Shown piece by piece: positions 1 to 11,500 of a stretch of 64,000 bases of DNA. Made by a program: the position numbers and the translations under genes. Each line of letters begins with the position of its first letter. Positions within the stretch are counted from its first letter, which is position 1. Origin of the DNA: Thermothielavioides terrestris NRRL 8126 (Eukaryota; Ascomycota; Sordariomycetes; Sordariales; Chaetomiaceae); NCBI RefSeq assembly GCF_000226115.1, contig NC_016460.1, positions 248,001 to 312,000 on the forward strand. The letters run 5' to 3'. Under the pieces are notes generated by a model that saw only the letters and a program-made list of their open reading frames with translations, ran no database searches and was not told the origin of the DNA.

Positions 1-187
1 CTTGTCTATAACTAAGGTAAGCCTAAACTACCTCCTCTATAGGTTTGATATAAGCCCTATACAACTTATTACAATCCTAACGACGCCTATAGCGACCTTA
101 GAGGGCTACGCTACTAAGTTCCTCCACTATCTAAAGAAGGGAATAGAGTAGACCTAAATAGCTATTATATATATATAGCAATAGCAG
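1..187 (+). mobile_element. Element B, left piece: integrase fragment of a Ty3/gypsy chromovirus
   Basis: This stretch reads on the plus strand like the same integrase segment found in antisense at about 3180-3370 of element A, but with more TAG/TAA stops. It stops at AGCAG (183-187), where element A begins, and the same reading resumes at 7876. It is therefore the left part of an older element whose 5' portion lies outside the window. Stops fall where CAG, CAA or TGG codons would be expected, as RIP produces. Confidence 0.75.
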
Positions 188-461
188 TGTAACGTGCTAG
201 CCTTGTAGCGTTCTATAGACAAGCGCACGATATTCTATTCAACTACCTTAAGGAAGGAAAAAGGAGAAGTACAGGCTACAGTCCCTATACATAGAGTTTT
301 TTTCAGGGGCTCGCGAAGTAGGTTCGGACCGACGTTATTCTAGGCGCGAGGCGGGCCCGCCATAGGTCCGTCCTAGGGCCGCCGCAGATCCGTCCTAGGG
401 CCGCCACAGATCCTAGGCGTAGCCCTATATACCTAGCCCGGGTATAGCCCAGTCCATAATA
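188..461 (-). repeat. 3' LTR of element A
   Basis: It begins TGTAACG and ends at 461 with a RIP-altered ATAATA, matching GTAACA at the other end. It is 274 bp like its partner. It contains a short internal tandem repeat of a CCGTCCTAGGGCCGCC-type unit. Differences from the partner are mostly C/T or G/A. Confidence 0.9.
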
Positions 462-478
462 TACCCCCCCCACCCCGT
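462..478 (-). other. Polypurine tract of element A
   Basis: On the minus strand, a G-rich tract (GGGGTGGGGGGGG) directly abuts the 3' LTR, where plus-strand DNA synthesis of an LTR element is primed. The equivalent tract lies beside the LTR of element B (10,581-10,593). This fixes the element's sense as minus, in agreement with the pol reading. Confidence 0.75.
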
Positions 479-1089
479 TGGGTAGCTAAATTGGAGTATA
501 TATAACGTCGTATCGAGCGTAGTTCGGGTCCAGCGTAGCGCTAGTCGTAATAGACGCTAGCACCTGCTATCCAGTTGCACGATGCCTGCCTCGCCATTAG
601 GGTAGTCCAGCATAGTTGCCTATTAAGGCCTTGCTACTTATAGCCGTCTTATTGCCTAGGCTCGAGTTGTTTGTTTATATCGCTTAGCAAGCCGCTAATT
701 GGCCCTTCCTCGCTTCGTATATTTGTATATCGCAACTACGTTACACTAGGTATACCTACTAATTATACACGATCTAACCTCGCCCACTGTCGTTTAAACC
801 CCTCCTTCTATACAACTTAACTTTCTTATATTTTCTTCCTATATCCAATGTACGCCTCCCCTTCCTCTTCTACGATCCATTCTTCCCCCTTTTCGCACAG
901 TGATATCGTTCTCCCCGTTCCGCCTTATATACGTTTCTTTTCTTTCACGCTCCTACCTTGCGTTTGCCTATACCTTCGAGCACACTGCTTATTACCGTCT
1001 TAGCTCTTGTAAAAGTCTCTTCGTCCCTCCTTTCGATAGCGATACAGTTCTGAAACTCGTCTACTACGTTTATATACGAGAACGCTAAA

Positions 1090-2480
1090 ATGTTAGTCGT
1101 TGCCGCTACTCTTAGAGGTGGTAGTATAGGCTATTGTCCTAGTGGCGATAATAACGAAGACTGTAATGTAAGTGCTTCTAGGACAACTCCGCTATAGACC
1201 TAAGTTGCTTATTAACCGTAACGTTATAGAATTGAAATAATCGCTAGAAGAATGATAAGCTATCGATTAGCGGGTTTATTATCGAAAGAGACTTCGACGA
1301 CAAAGAAAATGAACTACTCTTCGACAAAGGAGAGTTTTATATATAATATATTGCTCATCTTTTTAATAGCACTAAGGTCAAATATACCCCTAGTCGTAGT
1401 AAATCCTATAAGGAATGTTGAAGGGCCTATACTATATACGAGTAGGACTTCGTATTATAGGTAATAAACCCCCGCCTTTAGTCTAGTCTAAAGAAAATCC
1501 TTAAGGTGTACGATATAGGCTAGGCTATCGAGACCCTAGCCTAGAAGAAGATAAGCTTATAGCCTACTCGTTATACGGTTCTTAAATATAAATTCTAGAA
1601 GTTGATATAGTCTTTCTAGACTGTTTTTAATAATGTACAGATATATTGTATTCCCGCTTAGCCGGTATTGCTCCCTCCGTTTACCATTGAGCGGACCTCG
1701 ACTTACATTGTCCCCTAGACCCTAGTCGTCTCCCCTACTATACTAAGCCGCTATAGGGCTTTAGTACCCTACAATCCGCCTACCTCCTCCCTAGACCGCT
1801 CTACCTAGCTAGCCGTCTACCTAACTTATTGCTTAATAAGCAATGAGGAAGCCTATTAGCGCAATATACGCTATTTAATCAACGTTATTACGATAGTTGT
1901 TAACATTAACAACCGTCTCGTCGACTATATTTTGAGCTTACCATAGTCTAGCCCCTCTCTACGAGGTAGCTACGGTACGACTTTCACTAGGCGTAACATT
2001 GCCTTGATTCCCTTCGTCCTATATCCCTAGCGCCGTTTATCCTCTCCTCTCGAGAACCTCGTCCACGTCCCTTAGGAACGTACTAATCCCCTACCCTAGA
2101 CCCTCAATAGGTCTAATAGATAGCCGATTATAGAGGTACTCTCGTTGTTTAACAAGGGTGTCGAGTACCTACCCGCTAGCGATATAGTACTATCTAAAGA
2201 CAAAGAGGCTATAGAGTAGGGCTAGAGACGGCTCCGTCCCCTACTATAGCCCTACTCCCGCTTTATCCTATACCTCGACCTATTATTGAACTAATCTATC
2301 GACTAGAGTAGTTATAGTAACTTTGATATCCGCCCTCGCCCTACCTCAGAGATCCTAGAGCAGGTAATACATTGGCCGCCGACCCCGCCTCCCCTTAGTT
2401 CGTGCCTAGGTATCCTATAGTACTATAGGATTAACGCTAGGGTAAGGCCGGAGGACTATCTGTATCTGAGGAAGGAGACC
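1090..2480 (+). pseudogene. Extra ORF on the strand opposite to gag-pol, element A
   Basis: Reading from ATG 1090 (MLVVAATLRGG...) a single frame continues for roughly 450 codons. It is interrupted only by TAA/TAG at places where CAA, CAG or TGG fit. One open run is 1252-1464. It lies between the chromodomain and the 3' LTR and points against gag-pol. The copy in element B (9960 downward) starts at the matching ATG and keeps the same frame and much of the sequence. I do not recognise the protein. It is rich in Ser, Arg and Leu with charged stretches in its second half. The C-terminal end is uncertain because true and RIP-made stops cannot be separated. Confidence 0.55.
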
Positions 2481-2689
2481 TAGTTGGTATATCGGGGCCT
2501 CCCTATATTCGTATTTTTCTTATTGTTCTTTTGTAATAAGGCTATAGCTAGATATATTAGGGTGACTATATACCTAGTAGTGCTACTGAGCTATATTCGT
2601 TTTATCATTGTCGTTTCTTATAGGGTAGTCTATATACGAATATTACGTTTTCCCTTCCTCCTCCGGTTCGACACTAGCTCGTCGTTATA

Positions 2690-5600
2690 TTACGCGTCTC
2701 CCTATTTCTATTCGAACTTATCGAGTATAGTAGTATCTAAGAAGTTCTCTAGGGGCTCCTATATTGGTTTATTGTAATCTATCTACTTGACGTATATATC
2801 GTAGTTGTTTCCCCTCCCCCTAGTGTTCTAAGCTTTAAAGATCGCCTCTACCCTATATTCCTACTAAAGAACACCCTCCTCCGACGTAACCTATATAGGG
2901 TCTGGCCACTTATCTATAACTTTCTATAAAGGGAGCAGATCAGAGGCTACTCGCTTAACTAGATCGATATAGAAGGTTAGGTATAGACCACTTAGTATAT
3001 CGAGTATTACTGTTAAAGGGATAGGTACTACAACTACCTTGTATTTGGTATTTAGCTAATCGAGTTTCTTATTAAGGCGGTTCGTCTTTATATTACGTAG
3101 AGAGAGCTATACCTCGTCCTCTACCTTAAACCTCTTAGCTAGGCGGTAGAAGCGGTTCATATTCGTTTACTACCGCTACTACGTATATACGATAGTTGCT
3201 TAGGTCTACTCTATTCCCTCCTTCAAATAGCGGAGGAACCTAGTAGCGTAGCCCTCTAGGGTCGCTATAGACGTCGTTGAGATTGTAATAAGTTGTATAG
3301 AGCTTATATCGAACCTATAGAGGAGGTAGTTCGAGCTTACCCTAGTTATAGACGAGTCCTTGTTGTTGAGTGTAAACTAGTAGGCTAGGAGGTGTTTAGG
3401 CCAATCGTATTACGTAAAGGAGACGAAGATTTAGAGGATAGCCTATACCTCTTAGTTGACCTACTCTATTCCCCTATCTATCTAGGGGTAGTAAGAAGTT
3501 GATAGGAGCTGCTCTACCTCTACCGCCTTATATAGTATAGTCTAGAACCTATTTAACCAATCCGACCTACAGTCGGTTATAATTTGAGTTAGGAACCTAT
3601 AGAAGCGCTACTATATGTTATAGAACTAAAAGGTATACTCTTCCGCTTTTATCGAGTATATTGCCTCGAGTTGTATATATTTAGAGAAGCGGTCGATAAT
3701 CACTATAAGGTAACTAGGCGCCCCCTCGTCTCTTATAGGGAGGTTGGTTATAAAGTCAATGGAGATCTGCTTCTAGAAGCGATTAAGGATAGGTAGAGGT
3801 TATAAAAGCCCTTGACGTAGCTATTAGGAGATCTTGCTCCGATAGTACTAGTTGTAGTTCCTAATGAACCGCTTTACGTTGGACGATATAAAGTCCTAGT
3901 AGTAATCTCTCTAAAGCATTTTGAATAGCCTATTATACTCTAGGTATCCCGATATAGCCGAGTTATAGATCCATTAGATGATTATAGTAGTCAAGGGCTC
4001 CTATATAGGGAGCTAGAGACGGCTATAGAACTAGAGCGCGCCTTATACGTTGAGGGAGTAGTCTACGATCTAGGTTTATATTACGTTCGCCTCCTTTAGA
4101 AACTTCCAAGCTCCGTTGTAAATAGCCTAGAGCCGGTGAACGTAGTACTTATCTTTAATAACACCCTTGTCCTATAGGGCTATAAGCTGCTTATCCTCAA
4201 AGAGCGTCTCTCCTATAGGCAACCTAGCCTCCTCCTATATGCTAGTCTAGTATACTTTGATCGGAGGGAGTAGCTAGGCGATATACTAGCTATCTTCAGG
4301 CTTATCTTATTTGTACTAAGAGAGTGTATTAGGGCGCGAGGTCTAGGATCCTAGCTAGTACTTTAGCTCAAAGTTAAACAAAGAGAGCGTCTCCGCCTAT
4401 TAGGCCTACTGTTCACTAATTGGACGTAGCTAGGTAAAGTACTTAAGGTTCTTATAGTCGGTTAGGATAGTGAAGGGGGCCACTATACTCCGAAGCTCCA
4501 CCAACTAGGCCTTGAGATATAAGATAATAGCTAATAGCTCTTTGTTATAGATAGTATAGTTGTACTTAATAGAGCTTAGCTTCGTAGAGTAGTAGGCTAT
4601 AGGGTAAAGAACCCTGTTCTCTCCCTACTAAGACAAATATCTACTAAGTGCTATACTAGAATAGTCCACTTCTACGATCGTCTCTCTCTTAGAATCCTAT
4701 TAGGCGAAGATCGACTCCGATATAAACGTAGCTTTAAGTGTATCGAAGGCGTCCTACTCCTCTTTGCCCTAACGGAAAAGGACGTTCTTATAGGTAAGGC
4801 GTATTAATAGGGCTACCTTCTCAAAGAAGTTGAGGATAAAATTACAATAGAAATTAGCGAATCCTAGGAAGCTCTATACTCTTTGGACTTTATAGGGTAC
4901 CTCCTACTCGTAGATAGCTTTAATCTTCTTAGGGTTAAGGCGGACATAGACCCTAGCCTCTACAATATACCCTAGGTACTTAACTTCCTTCACTACGAAT
5001 ATATATTTCTTAAGGTCTAGGTTGAGGCTCGTGTCCCTTAGTCTTCAGAGGACCTCGTATACCTTCTTTATATAGTCCTTTCGGCTCCTACTCGAGTATA
5101 CTAAGACGTCGTCAAGGTATACTATTATATAGTCTCCTAGCATTGGACCAAGGGCGTTGTTAATATATCTCTAGAACATTGTAGAAGCACCTATAAGCCT
5201 AAAGAGGTAGATTAGCTACTCGAATAGTCTAAACCTTATACAAAACGCTATAAGGTGCTTATCCCCTTTAGCTATCCAAATATAATAGAACATAGCTCTA
5301 ACATCTAGCTTTATAAGCTATTTGGCCCTAGCTAAGGACCGAAGAGTCTCCTTAATTAGGGGGAATAGGTACTAGTCCTGCTTAGTGATCTTGTTTAAGG
5401 CTCGGTAGTCTATATAGAACCTCTATCCTCCTCCTAGCTTCTTTGCAAAGAGGACTAGGGCGACTACCAATAAGGAGCTTACCTAGATCTATCCTTTATC
5501 TAACAGGTCTACGACCTACTTCCGAATCTCTAGGAGATAGTCCCTTAGCATATTATATAAAGGTCCCTATAGGAGCTTAGGAGGTTTTCTGTCTAAGCTC

Positions 5601-7590
5601 GTCTTAAGACAGATATAATAGTTGGCCTCCCTCCGATAGGGGGGAAGGTCGTTCGCCTTCTCTTTATCGAAGAGGTTGACGAAGTTATATAGCTCCTTTG
5701 GCAGAGCGACTTTTAGGTCTAGGTCGACATTGGGCTAAAAGACGGCCACTCCTAGTATAGTAGTTATCTTATAGATATTAATAACGAGGAACGTGTCTTA
5801 TACCCCTTTAGACTTCTTCCTTTATACCCTATAGGCCAAGCCTACGAATATTGCGCCTATGATTAGGGTGGCGTTAGCTTCCTTCTACTACGAGGAGCAT
5901 TTATATACCTATAGGCCGCTTTACGAATTGATAGTAAGGACCTCGTTAGCTAGGTCTAGTACGATCCTATAGTAGTTTATCTAGAGGAGCCCCAATATAA
6001 CGTTGTAGACTAGCCCCAATACTATATAGAATATAGTGGCACTGATCCACCTATCAATGTCTATTGTAACATAGGCGATATATATAATTTTCTTTGTGAT
6101 TTACACCCCCTTGACTATAATACCTAGGGTATAGAGAGTCGATAAGCTTATCTACTCGATCTTTAACCTCTAATATACTTTCTCGCTAATAGCTCTATAG
6201 CTCTAGTACCCACTATCTACTTACACGTTTATAAAACTAGAGGAGTTTAGAAAAATAGGGATAAGAAAGGAGGGCTTATCCATTTTCTCTCTAATCTCTA
6301 TGAACTTATTCTATAAGCGGCTAGGTCCTTTTGGCCCTTGTATAAGACTTTGTATAGGGGCTACTCTTTTCCCTCCTCTTCTTTAGAGGGAGAATTCTCC
6401 TCTATCTATTCCTCGGCCTCCAACTTATTAATGTCGACCTAAGGAGCTAGTCTCTTGGCCAGAGCGAAGGGATAAACGGCTATAAAGTGGCCCTAGCGTC
6501 TACAACGGATATAGGCTCTAGCCTATTAGCGCGCTATATATACCTTGTCGCTCACCCACTTCGCCTATAGTACGTTTATACCTCGTTTTCCTCTATTCCG
6601 CTACTACTTTCCTCTACGACCTCTATTAGCTCCCCCCTAGGCTAGGACAATGTAGGTTGTATTGATCCTAGTTATCGATATATCTCTATTTATATCCTTC
6701 TCCGCGTCTACGTTAAGCCTAGGTCGCTTACCCTAAGACCGCTAGTGTCGTTCCTCTAGATAGAGGGCCTCTAGGTTAGTAGCAATCTCGTAGTACCTTA
6801 TAATGGCTACAACGTAGTCGTTCTATAGAACCCCCTATCCCATTGTAATATACTTCAACTTCGGAGAGAAGTATCGTTATAGTCTAATAAGTCGTACTTT
6901 ATTGCTCTAATTGAGCCCTCTAGCCTTCGATAGCTTTACCTCGAAATGAACAATGAAGGAGGAGAACGGCTCATTGTCTCTTTAGCGGAATATATCTAGC
7001 TCCGTCAAGGCTATAACCTGTTCGTAGAAGTCTACGTAGACTGTTGCGAGATATTTAAGAAACGCTCCTAGGTCGTAGTTGTAGCTAGGTCCTCCCGACT
7101 TATAGAAGGCTACGACCTTAGCCTAGACCCCCTAGCTAAGGTTCCCCTAAATAAATACCTACTAGTCGTAGGGACCCTCGATAAAGTCCTAGTCCGCTAC
7201 TAAGATGTACACTATCGTAGCCCTCTAAGTGGTAAAGAGCTCCTTTTTACTATCGAAAGGTTGTCCTATAGGGAGGCGCTTCCACTACGTCTAGGGAGTT
7301 GCCAGAGCCGCAGTATTAGTCGTTAGAGCCTAGGCATTTACTATCGTAGGGGCGTTTATAGTCTAAACTATAGTAATCTAGGCTATATAAAGTTCCTCGA
7401 TAGTTGTATTCTAACGAGCGATCGTCTTCTACAAGTGCTGAAAGTGCTTGCGAACCTAATCTAGGTCTAGAGTCTACAAGATGCCAGGGTGGTTTATAGT
7501 AGTATCTAGTCCGCTCGGTGCTAGCGTCGAGACGTTGGGCGTACTTATCTCGTCTACGCCTAGAAGTAGCGAATGCTCTATCGATACGAA
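2690..7590 (-). pseudogene. Degraded gag-pol of element A
   Basis: Minus-strand reading gives the usual Ty3/gypsy order. Gag lies at about 7590-6300, with a zinc knuckle whose Cys codons have become Tyr or Arg. Protease and RT follow (YLDDVLVYSS at 5137-5098), then integrase (about 4000-3000) ending in a GDEV.LSL-type C-terminal module. Last is a chromodomain (about 2890-2700) with the YRVEAI...VKW signature readable in the element B copy. Stops occur every few tens of codons, nearly all explicable as CAG/CAA/TGG losses. No intact protein remains. Confidence 0.85.
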
Positions 7591-7601
7591 GGTAGTTGAA
7601 C
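7588..7601 (-). other. Primer binding site of element A, self-complementary to its LTR
   Basis: Directly after the 5' LTR (minus sense) lies TTCAACTACCTT (complement of 7589-7600). It is perfectly complementary over 12 nt to AAGGTAGTTGAA inside the LTR (complement of 7652-7663). No tRNA-type TGG start is present. Such a match fits Tf1/sushi-type self-primed reverse transcription, where the 5' end of the RNA folds back as primer. The pairing is seen; the mechanism is inferred. Confidence 0.6.
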
Positions 7602-7875
7602 TGTAACGTACTAGCCTTATAATATTTTATAGACAAGCGTACAATGTTCTATTCAACTACCTTAAGGAAGGAAAAAGGAGAAGTATAGGCTACGGTCTCT
7701 ACGCGTAGAGTTTTTTTCAGGGGCTCGCGAAGTGGGTTCGGACCAACGTTATTCTAGGCGCAAGGCGGGCCCGCCACAGGTCCGTCCTAGGGCCGCCGTG
7801 GATCCGTCCCGGGGCCGCCGCGGATCCTAGGCGCAGCCCCATATACCCAGCCCGGGTACAGCCCAGTCCGTAACA
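7602..7875 (-). repeat. 5' LTR of element A
   Basis: It starts TGTAACG and ends CCGTAACA, so the tips form a short inverted repeat, followed by the target duplication AGCAG. It is less RIP-altered than the 188-461 copy; for example the terminal ACA is intact. Confidence 0.9.
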
Positions 7876-7880
7876 AGCAG

Positions 7881-8360
7881 TAGGCAAATATAAACTGCTT
7901 CTACCGCCTAGCTAAAAGGTTTAAGGTAGGGGACGAGGTATAGCTCTCTCTATATAATATAAAGACGAACCGCCCTAGTAAGAAACTCGATTAGCTAAAT
8001 ACCAAATATAAAGTAGTCGTAGTACCTACCCCCCTAATAGTAACGTTTAATATACTAAGCAATCTATACCTAACCTTCTATATTAATCTAGTTGAGTAAG
8101 TAGCCTCTAATCTACTCCCTTTATAGAAAGTTATAGATAAGTGGCTAGACCCTATATAGGTTACGTCGAAGGAGGGTATTCCCTAGTAGAAGTATAGGGT
8201 AGAGGCGATCCCTAAAGCTTAGAATGCTAGGGGGAGAGGGAACAACTACGATATATACGTTAAGTGGATAGATTACAACAAACCAACGTAGAAGCCCCTA
8301 GAGAACTTCTTAGATACTACTATATTTAATAAGTTCGAATAGAAATAGGGAGACGTATAA
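7881..8360 (+). pseudogene. Integrase C-terminus and chromodomain of element B
   Basis: Plus-strand reading gives RFKVGDEV.LSLYNIKTNRP, the conserved module after the integrase core of chromoviruses. A chromodomain follows at about 8170-8345 (KYRVEAIPKA, then YDIYVKWIDYNKPT). Trp codons of the chromodomain pocket have become TAG. This chromodomain would normally steer integration toward methylated-histone chromatin. Confidence 0.8.
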
Positions 8361-8569
8361 TATAACGATAGGCTAACGTCGAACTAAAGGAGAAAAGGAA
8401 AACGCAATGTTTATATATAAACTACCCTATAAGAAACGACAACGATAAAACAAATATAGCTTAGTAGTACTACTAGGTATATAGTCACCTTAATATATCT
8501 AGCTATAGTCTTATTATAAAAAAACAATAAGAAAAATATAAATGTAGAGAGGCTTTAATATACTAACTA

Positions 8570-9960
8570 AGTCTCCTTCCTTAGATATAGGTAGTCCTTT
8601 AGCCTTACCCTAGCGTCAATCCTATAGTACTATAGGATACCTAGATACAAGCTAAAGGGAAGTGGGGTCGACGACCAACGTATTACCTACTCTAGGATCT
8701 TTAAGGTAGGGCGAGAGCAGATATTAAAATTGCTATAACTACTCTAGTTGGTAAATTAGTTCAATAATAGGTCGAAGTATAAGATAAAGTAGGAATAGGG
8801 CTATAATAGAGGACAGAGCTATCTCTAGCCCTACTCTATAGCCTCTTCGTCTCTAGATAGTACTATATCGCTAGTAAACGAATGCTCAATACCCTCGTTA
8901 GGCAATAAGAGCACCTTTACAATCGGCTATCTATTAGACCTACTAAGGGTCTAGGGAAGGGGATTAGTATATTTACAAGGGATATAGGCGAGATTCTTAG
9001 TAGGAGAGGATAGGCGGCGCTAAGGATATAGGACGAAGGGAACTAAGGCAATGTTATACTTAGTAGGAGTTATACTATAGCTACCTTGTAGAGAAGAGCT
9101 AGACTATAGCAAACTCAAAATATAGTCGATAAGACGGTTATTAGTATTAACGACTATTGTAATAGCGTCGACTAGATAGTGTATATTACACTAGTAGGCT
9201 TCCTTATTGCTTATTAAGCGATAAGTTAGGTAGATAGCTAGCTAGGCAGAGTAGTCTAAGGAGGAGGTAGACGAATTATAGGGGACTAAAGCCCTATAGT
9301 AGCTTAATATAGTAGGGGAGGCGACTAGGGTCTAGAGGATAGTGTAAATCGGGGTTCGCTTAGTAGTAGACGAAGGGAGTAATACTAGCTAAGTAGGGAT
9401 ACAATACGTTTATATGTTATTAAAAGCGGTCTAGAAAGACTACGTCAACTTTTAGAATTTGTATTTAAGGACTATATAGCAAGTGGACTACGAGCTTATC
9501 TTCTTCTAAGCTAGGGTCTTAATAGCCTAGCCTATATTGTACACTTTAAGGATTTTCTTTAGACTAGACCGAAAGCAAGGGTTTATTACCTATAATATAG
9601 AGTCCTATTTGTATATAGTATAGGCCCTCCGATATTCCTTATAGGATTTGCTATAACTAGGAGTATATTCGACCTTAGTGCTACTAAGGAGATAGGCAAT
9701 ACATTATATATAGAACTCTCCTTTATTGAGGAGAAGTTTGTTTTCTTCGTCGTCGGAGTCTCCTTCGACAATAAACCTACTAATCAATAGCTTATCGTTC
9801 TTCTAGCGATAGTTTTAGTTCTATAATATCGTAGTTAGTAAGCAACTTAGGTCTATAATAGGGTCGTCCTAGAAGCATTTATATTATAGTCTTTATTATT
9901 ATCGCTACTAGGATAGTAGCCTACGCTACTACCTCTAAGAGCAGTGGTAGCGACTAACAT
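8570..9960 (-). pseudogene. Extra opposite-strand ORF, element B copy
   Basis: The minus strand from ATG 9960 (MLVATTALRG...) matches the extra ORF of element A, including the open run 9771-9586 (SKETPTTKK...). Two independently inserted copies keep the frame and start, which argues that this is a real ORF of the family. Function unknown. The 3' limit is approximate. Confidence 0.5.
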
Positions 9961-10595
9961 TTTAGCGTTCCTATATACAAATGTAGCGAGCGAGTTTCAG
10001 AACTATATTGCTATCGAGGGGGGGGGGGAAACGAAGAGACTTTTATAGGAGCTAAGGCGAAAATGAGCAACGTATTTAAAGATATAGGCAGATATAAGGT
10101 AGGAGTATAAAAGAAAGGAAATATATATAAGGTAGAATAGGGAGGACAATGTTAATATATAAAAAGGGGGAGGAATAGATTATAGGAGAGGAAGAGGAGG
10201 CGTACATTAGGTATAGGAAGAAAATATAAGAGAGTCAAGTTGCATAAAAAGAGAGGTTTAAATAGTAGTAGGCAAGGTTAGATTGTACGCAATTAGTAGA
10301 TACGCCTAGTGTAACATAGTTGCAATGTACGAATATACAAAGCGAAGAAGGGCCAATCAACGGCTTACTAAGGCGATATAAACAAACAACTCGAGCCTAG
10401 GCAATAGGGCGGCTATAAATAGCAAGGCTTTAGCAGGCAACTACGCTAGACTACCCTAATAACGAGGTAGGCACTATATAACCTAATAGTAGGTAGCGGC
10501 GTCTATTACAACTAGCGCTATACTAGACCTAAACTACGCTCGATATAGCGTTATATATACTCTAATTCAACTATCTAACAGGGTGGGGGGGGGTA

Positions 10596-10844
10596 TATTA
10601 TAGACTAGGCTATATCTAGGCTAGGTATATAGGGCTACGCCTAGAATCTATAGTGGCCCTAGGACGGACCTATAGCGGGCTCGTTTCGCGCTTAGAACAA
10701 TGTTGGTCTAAACCTACTTCGCAAGCCTCTAAAAAACTCTACGTATAGGGACTATAGCCTATACTTCTCCTTTTTCCTTTCTTAAGGTAGTTGAATAGAA
10801 CATTGTACGCTTATCTATAGACGCTATAAGGCTAGTACGTTATA
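10596..10844 (+). repeat. 3' LTR of element B, shorter by one internal repeat unit
   Basis: It is the reverse complement of the element A LTR with many CpA/TpG to TpA changes. It is about 25 bp shorter because one CCGTCCTAGGGCCGCC-type tandem unit is missing. The G-rich polypurine tract precedes it. Confidence 0.85.
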
Positions 10845-10849
10845 TACCG

Positions 10850-11390
10850 CGGCATTATAGCTATATCACTAGCACCGTAGGCATCGCTAGCACTACAGCA
10901 TTGTAGCTATATCGCAGCTACCGCAGGCACCACTAGCACTGTGGCATCATGGCTGCATCGCTAGCACCGCAGCATTATAGCTATATCGCTAGTACTATAT
11001 ACATCGCTAGCACTATAGCATTATAGCTATATCGCTAGCACCGTAGGTATCGCTAGCACTATAGCATTGTAGCTATATCGCTAGCACTGTAGGCATCGCT
11101 AGCACTACAGCATTATAGCTATATCGCTAGCATCGTAGGCATTATAACTATATCGCTAGCACTACGGCATTATAGCTACATCGCTAGCACCGTAGCATTG
11201 TAGCTATATCGCTAGCACTGTAGGCATCGCTAGCACTACAGCATTGTAGCTATATCGCTAGCACTGTGGGCATCATAGCTGTATCGTAGGCACCGCGGCA
11301 TTATAGCTATATCGCTAGCACTGCGGGCATCGCTAGCACTGTAGCATTGTAGCTATATCGTAGCCACCGCAGGCACCGCGGGCATTGCGG
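10850..11390. repeat. Minisatellite with GCTAGCAC / TAGCTATATC units
   Basis: Irregular tandem units built from ATCGCTAGCAC, GTAGGCATCGCTAGCAC and AGCATTRTAGCTATATC follow directly on the LTR. Units differ mainly at CA/TA and TG/TA positions, so RIP has eroded an originally more uniform array. No coding sense is seen. Confidence 0.85.
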
Positions 11391-11394
11391 CATC

Positions 11395-11500
11395 GAAGCT
11401 GTGTTGCAGCCACCGTGGGTATCGTGGGCATCGCGAGCATCGCAGGCATCGCGGGCATCGCGGGTATCGCGGGCATCGTGGGCATCGCGGGCACTGCAAT
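11395..11500. repeat. Short-unit array of GGGCATCGC
   Basis: About ten copies of a 9-bp GGGCATCGC-type unit lie between two longer-unit arrays. The frame reads as an Ile/Ala/Gly repeat on plus and Met/Pro/Ala on minus; both are by-products of the repeat rather than genes. Confidence 0.8.

Larger units (their letters stand above)
188..7875 (-). mobile_element. Element A: complete Ty3/gypsy chromovirus, RIP-decayed, nested in element B
   Basis: Two 274-bp direct LTRs (188-461 and 7602-7875) bound this 7.7-kb element, and both flanks carry the 5-bp duplication AGCAG (183-187 and 7876-7880). Minus-sense order from the right: 5' LTR, primer site, gag with a damaged zinc knuckle near 6490-6530, protease, reverse transcriptase with YLDDVLVYSS near 5098-5137, RNase H, integrase, chromodomain near 2700-2890, a 2.2-kb 3' region holding an opposite-strand ORF, purine tract, 3' LTR. 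Every frame is broken by RIP-type stops, so it is dead. The chromodomain places it among chromoviruses. Confidence 0.9.
7876..10844 (+). mobile_element. Element B, right piece: 3' half of the same chromovirus family
   Basis: It continues the plus-sense integrase reading cut at 187. It then runs through the integrase C-terminal module, chromodomain, 2.2-kb 3' region, polypurine tract (10,581-10,593) and an LTR (10,596-10,844). From 8,000 onward it is the inverted counterpart of 462-3180. It is more heavily RIP-altered than element A, consistent with being the older insertion. Confidence 0.85.

Noticed and set aside
900..1088. 62-codon plus-strand frame before the extra ORF of element A
   Set aside because: Not kept as an open frame in the element B copy; probably leader sequence.
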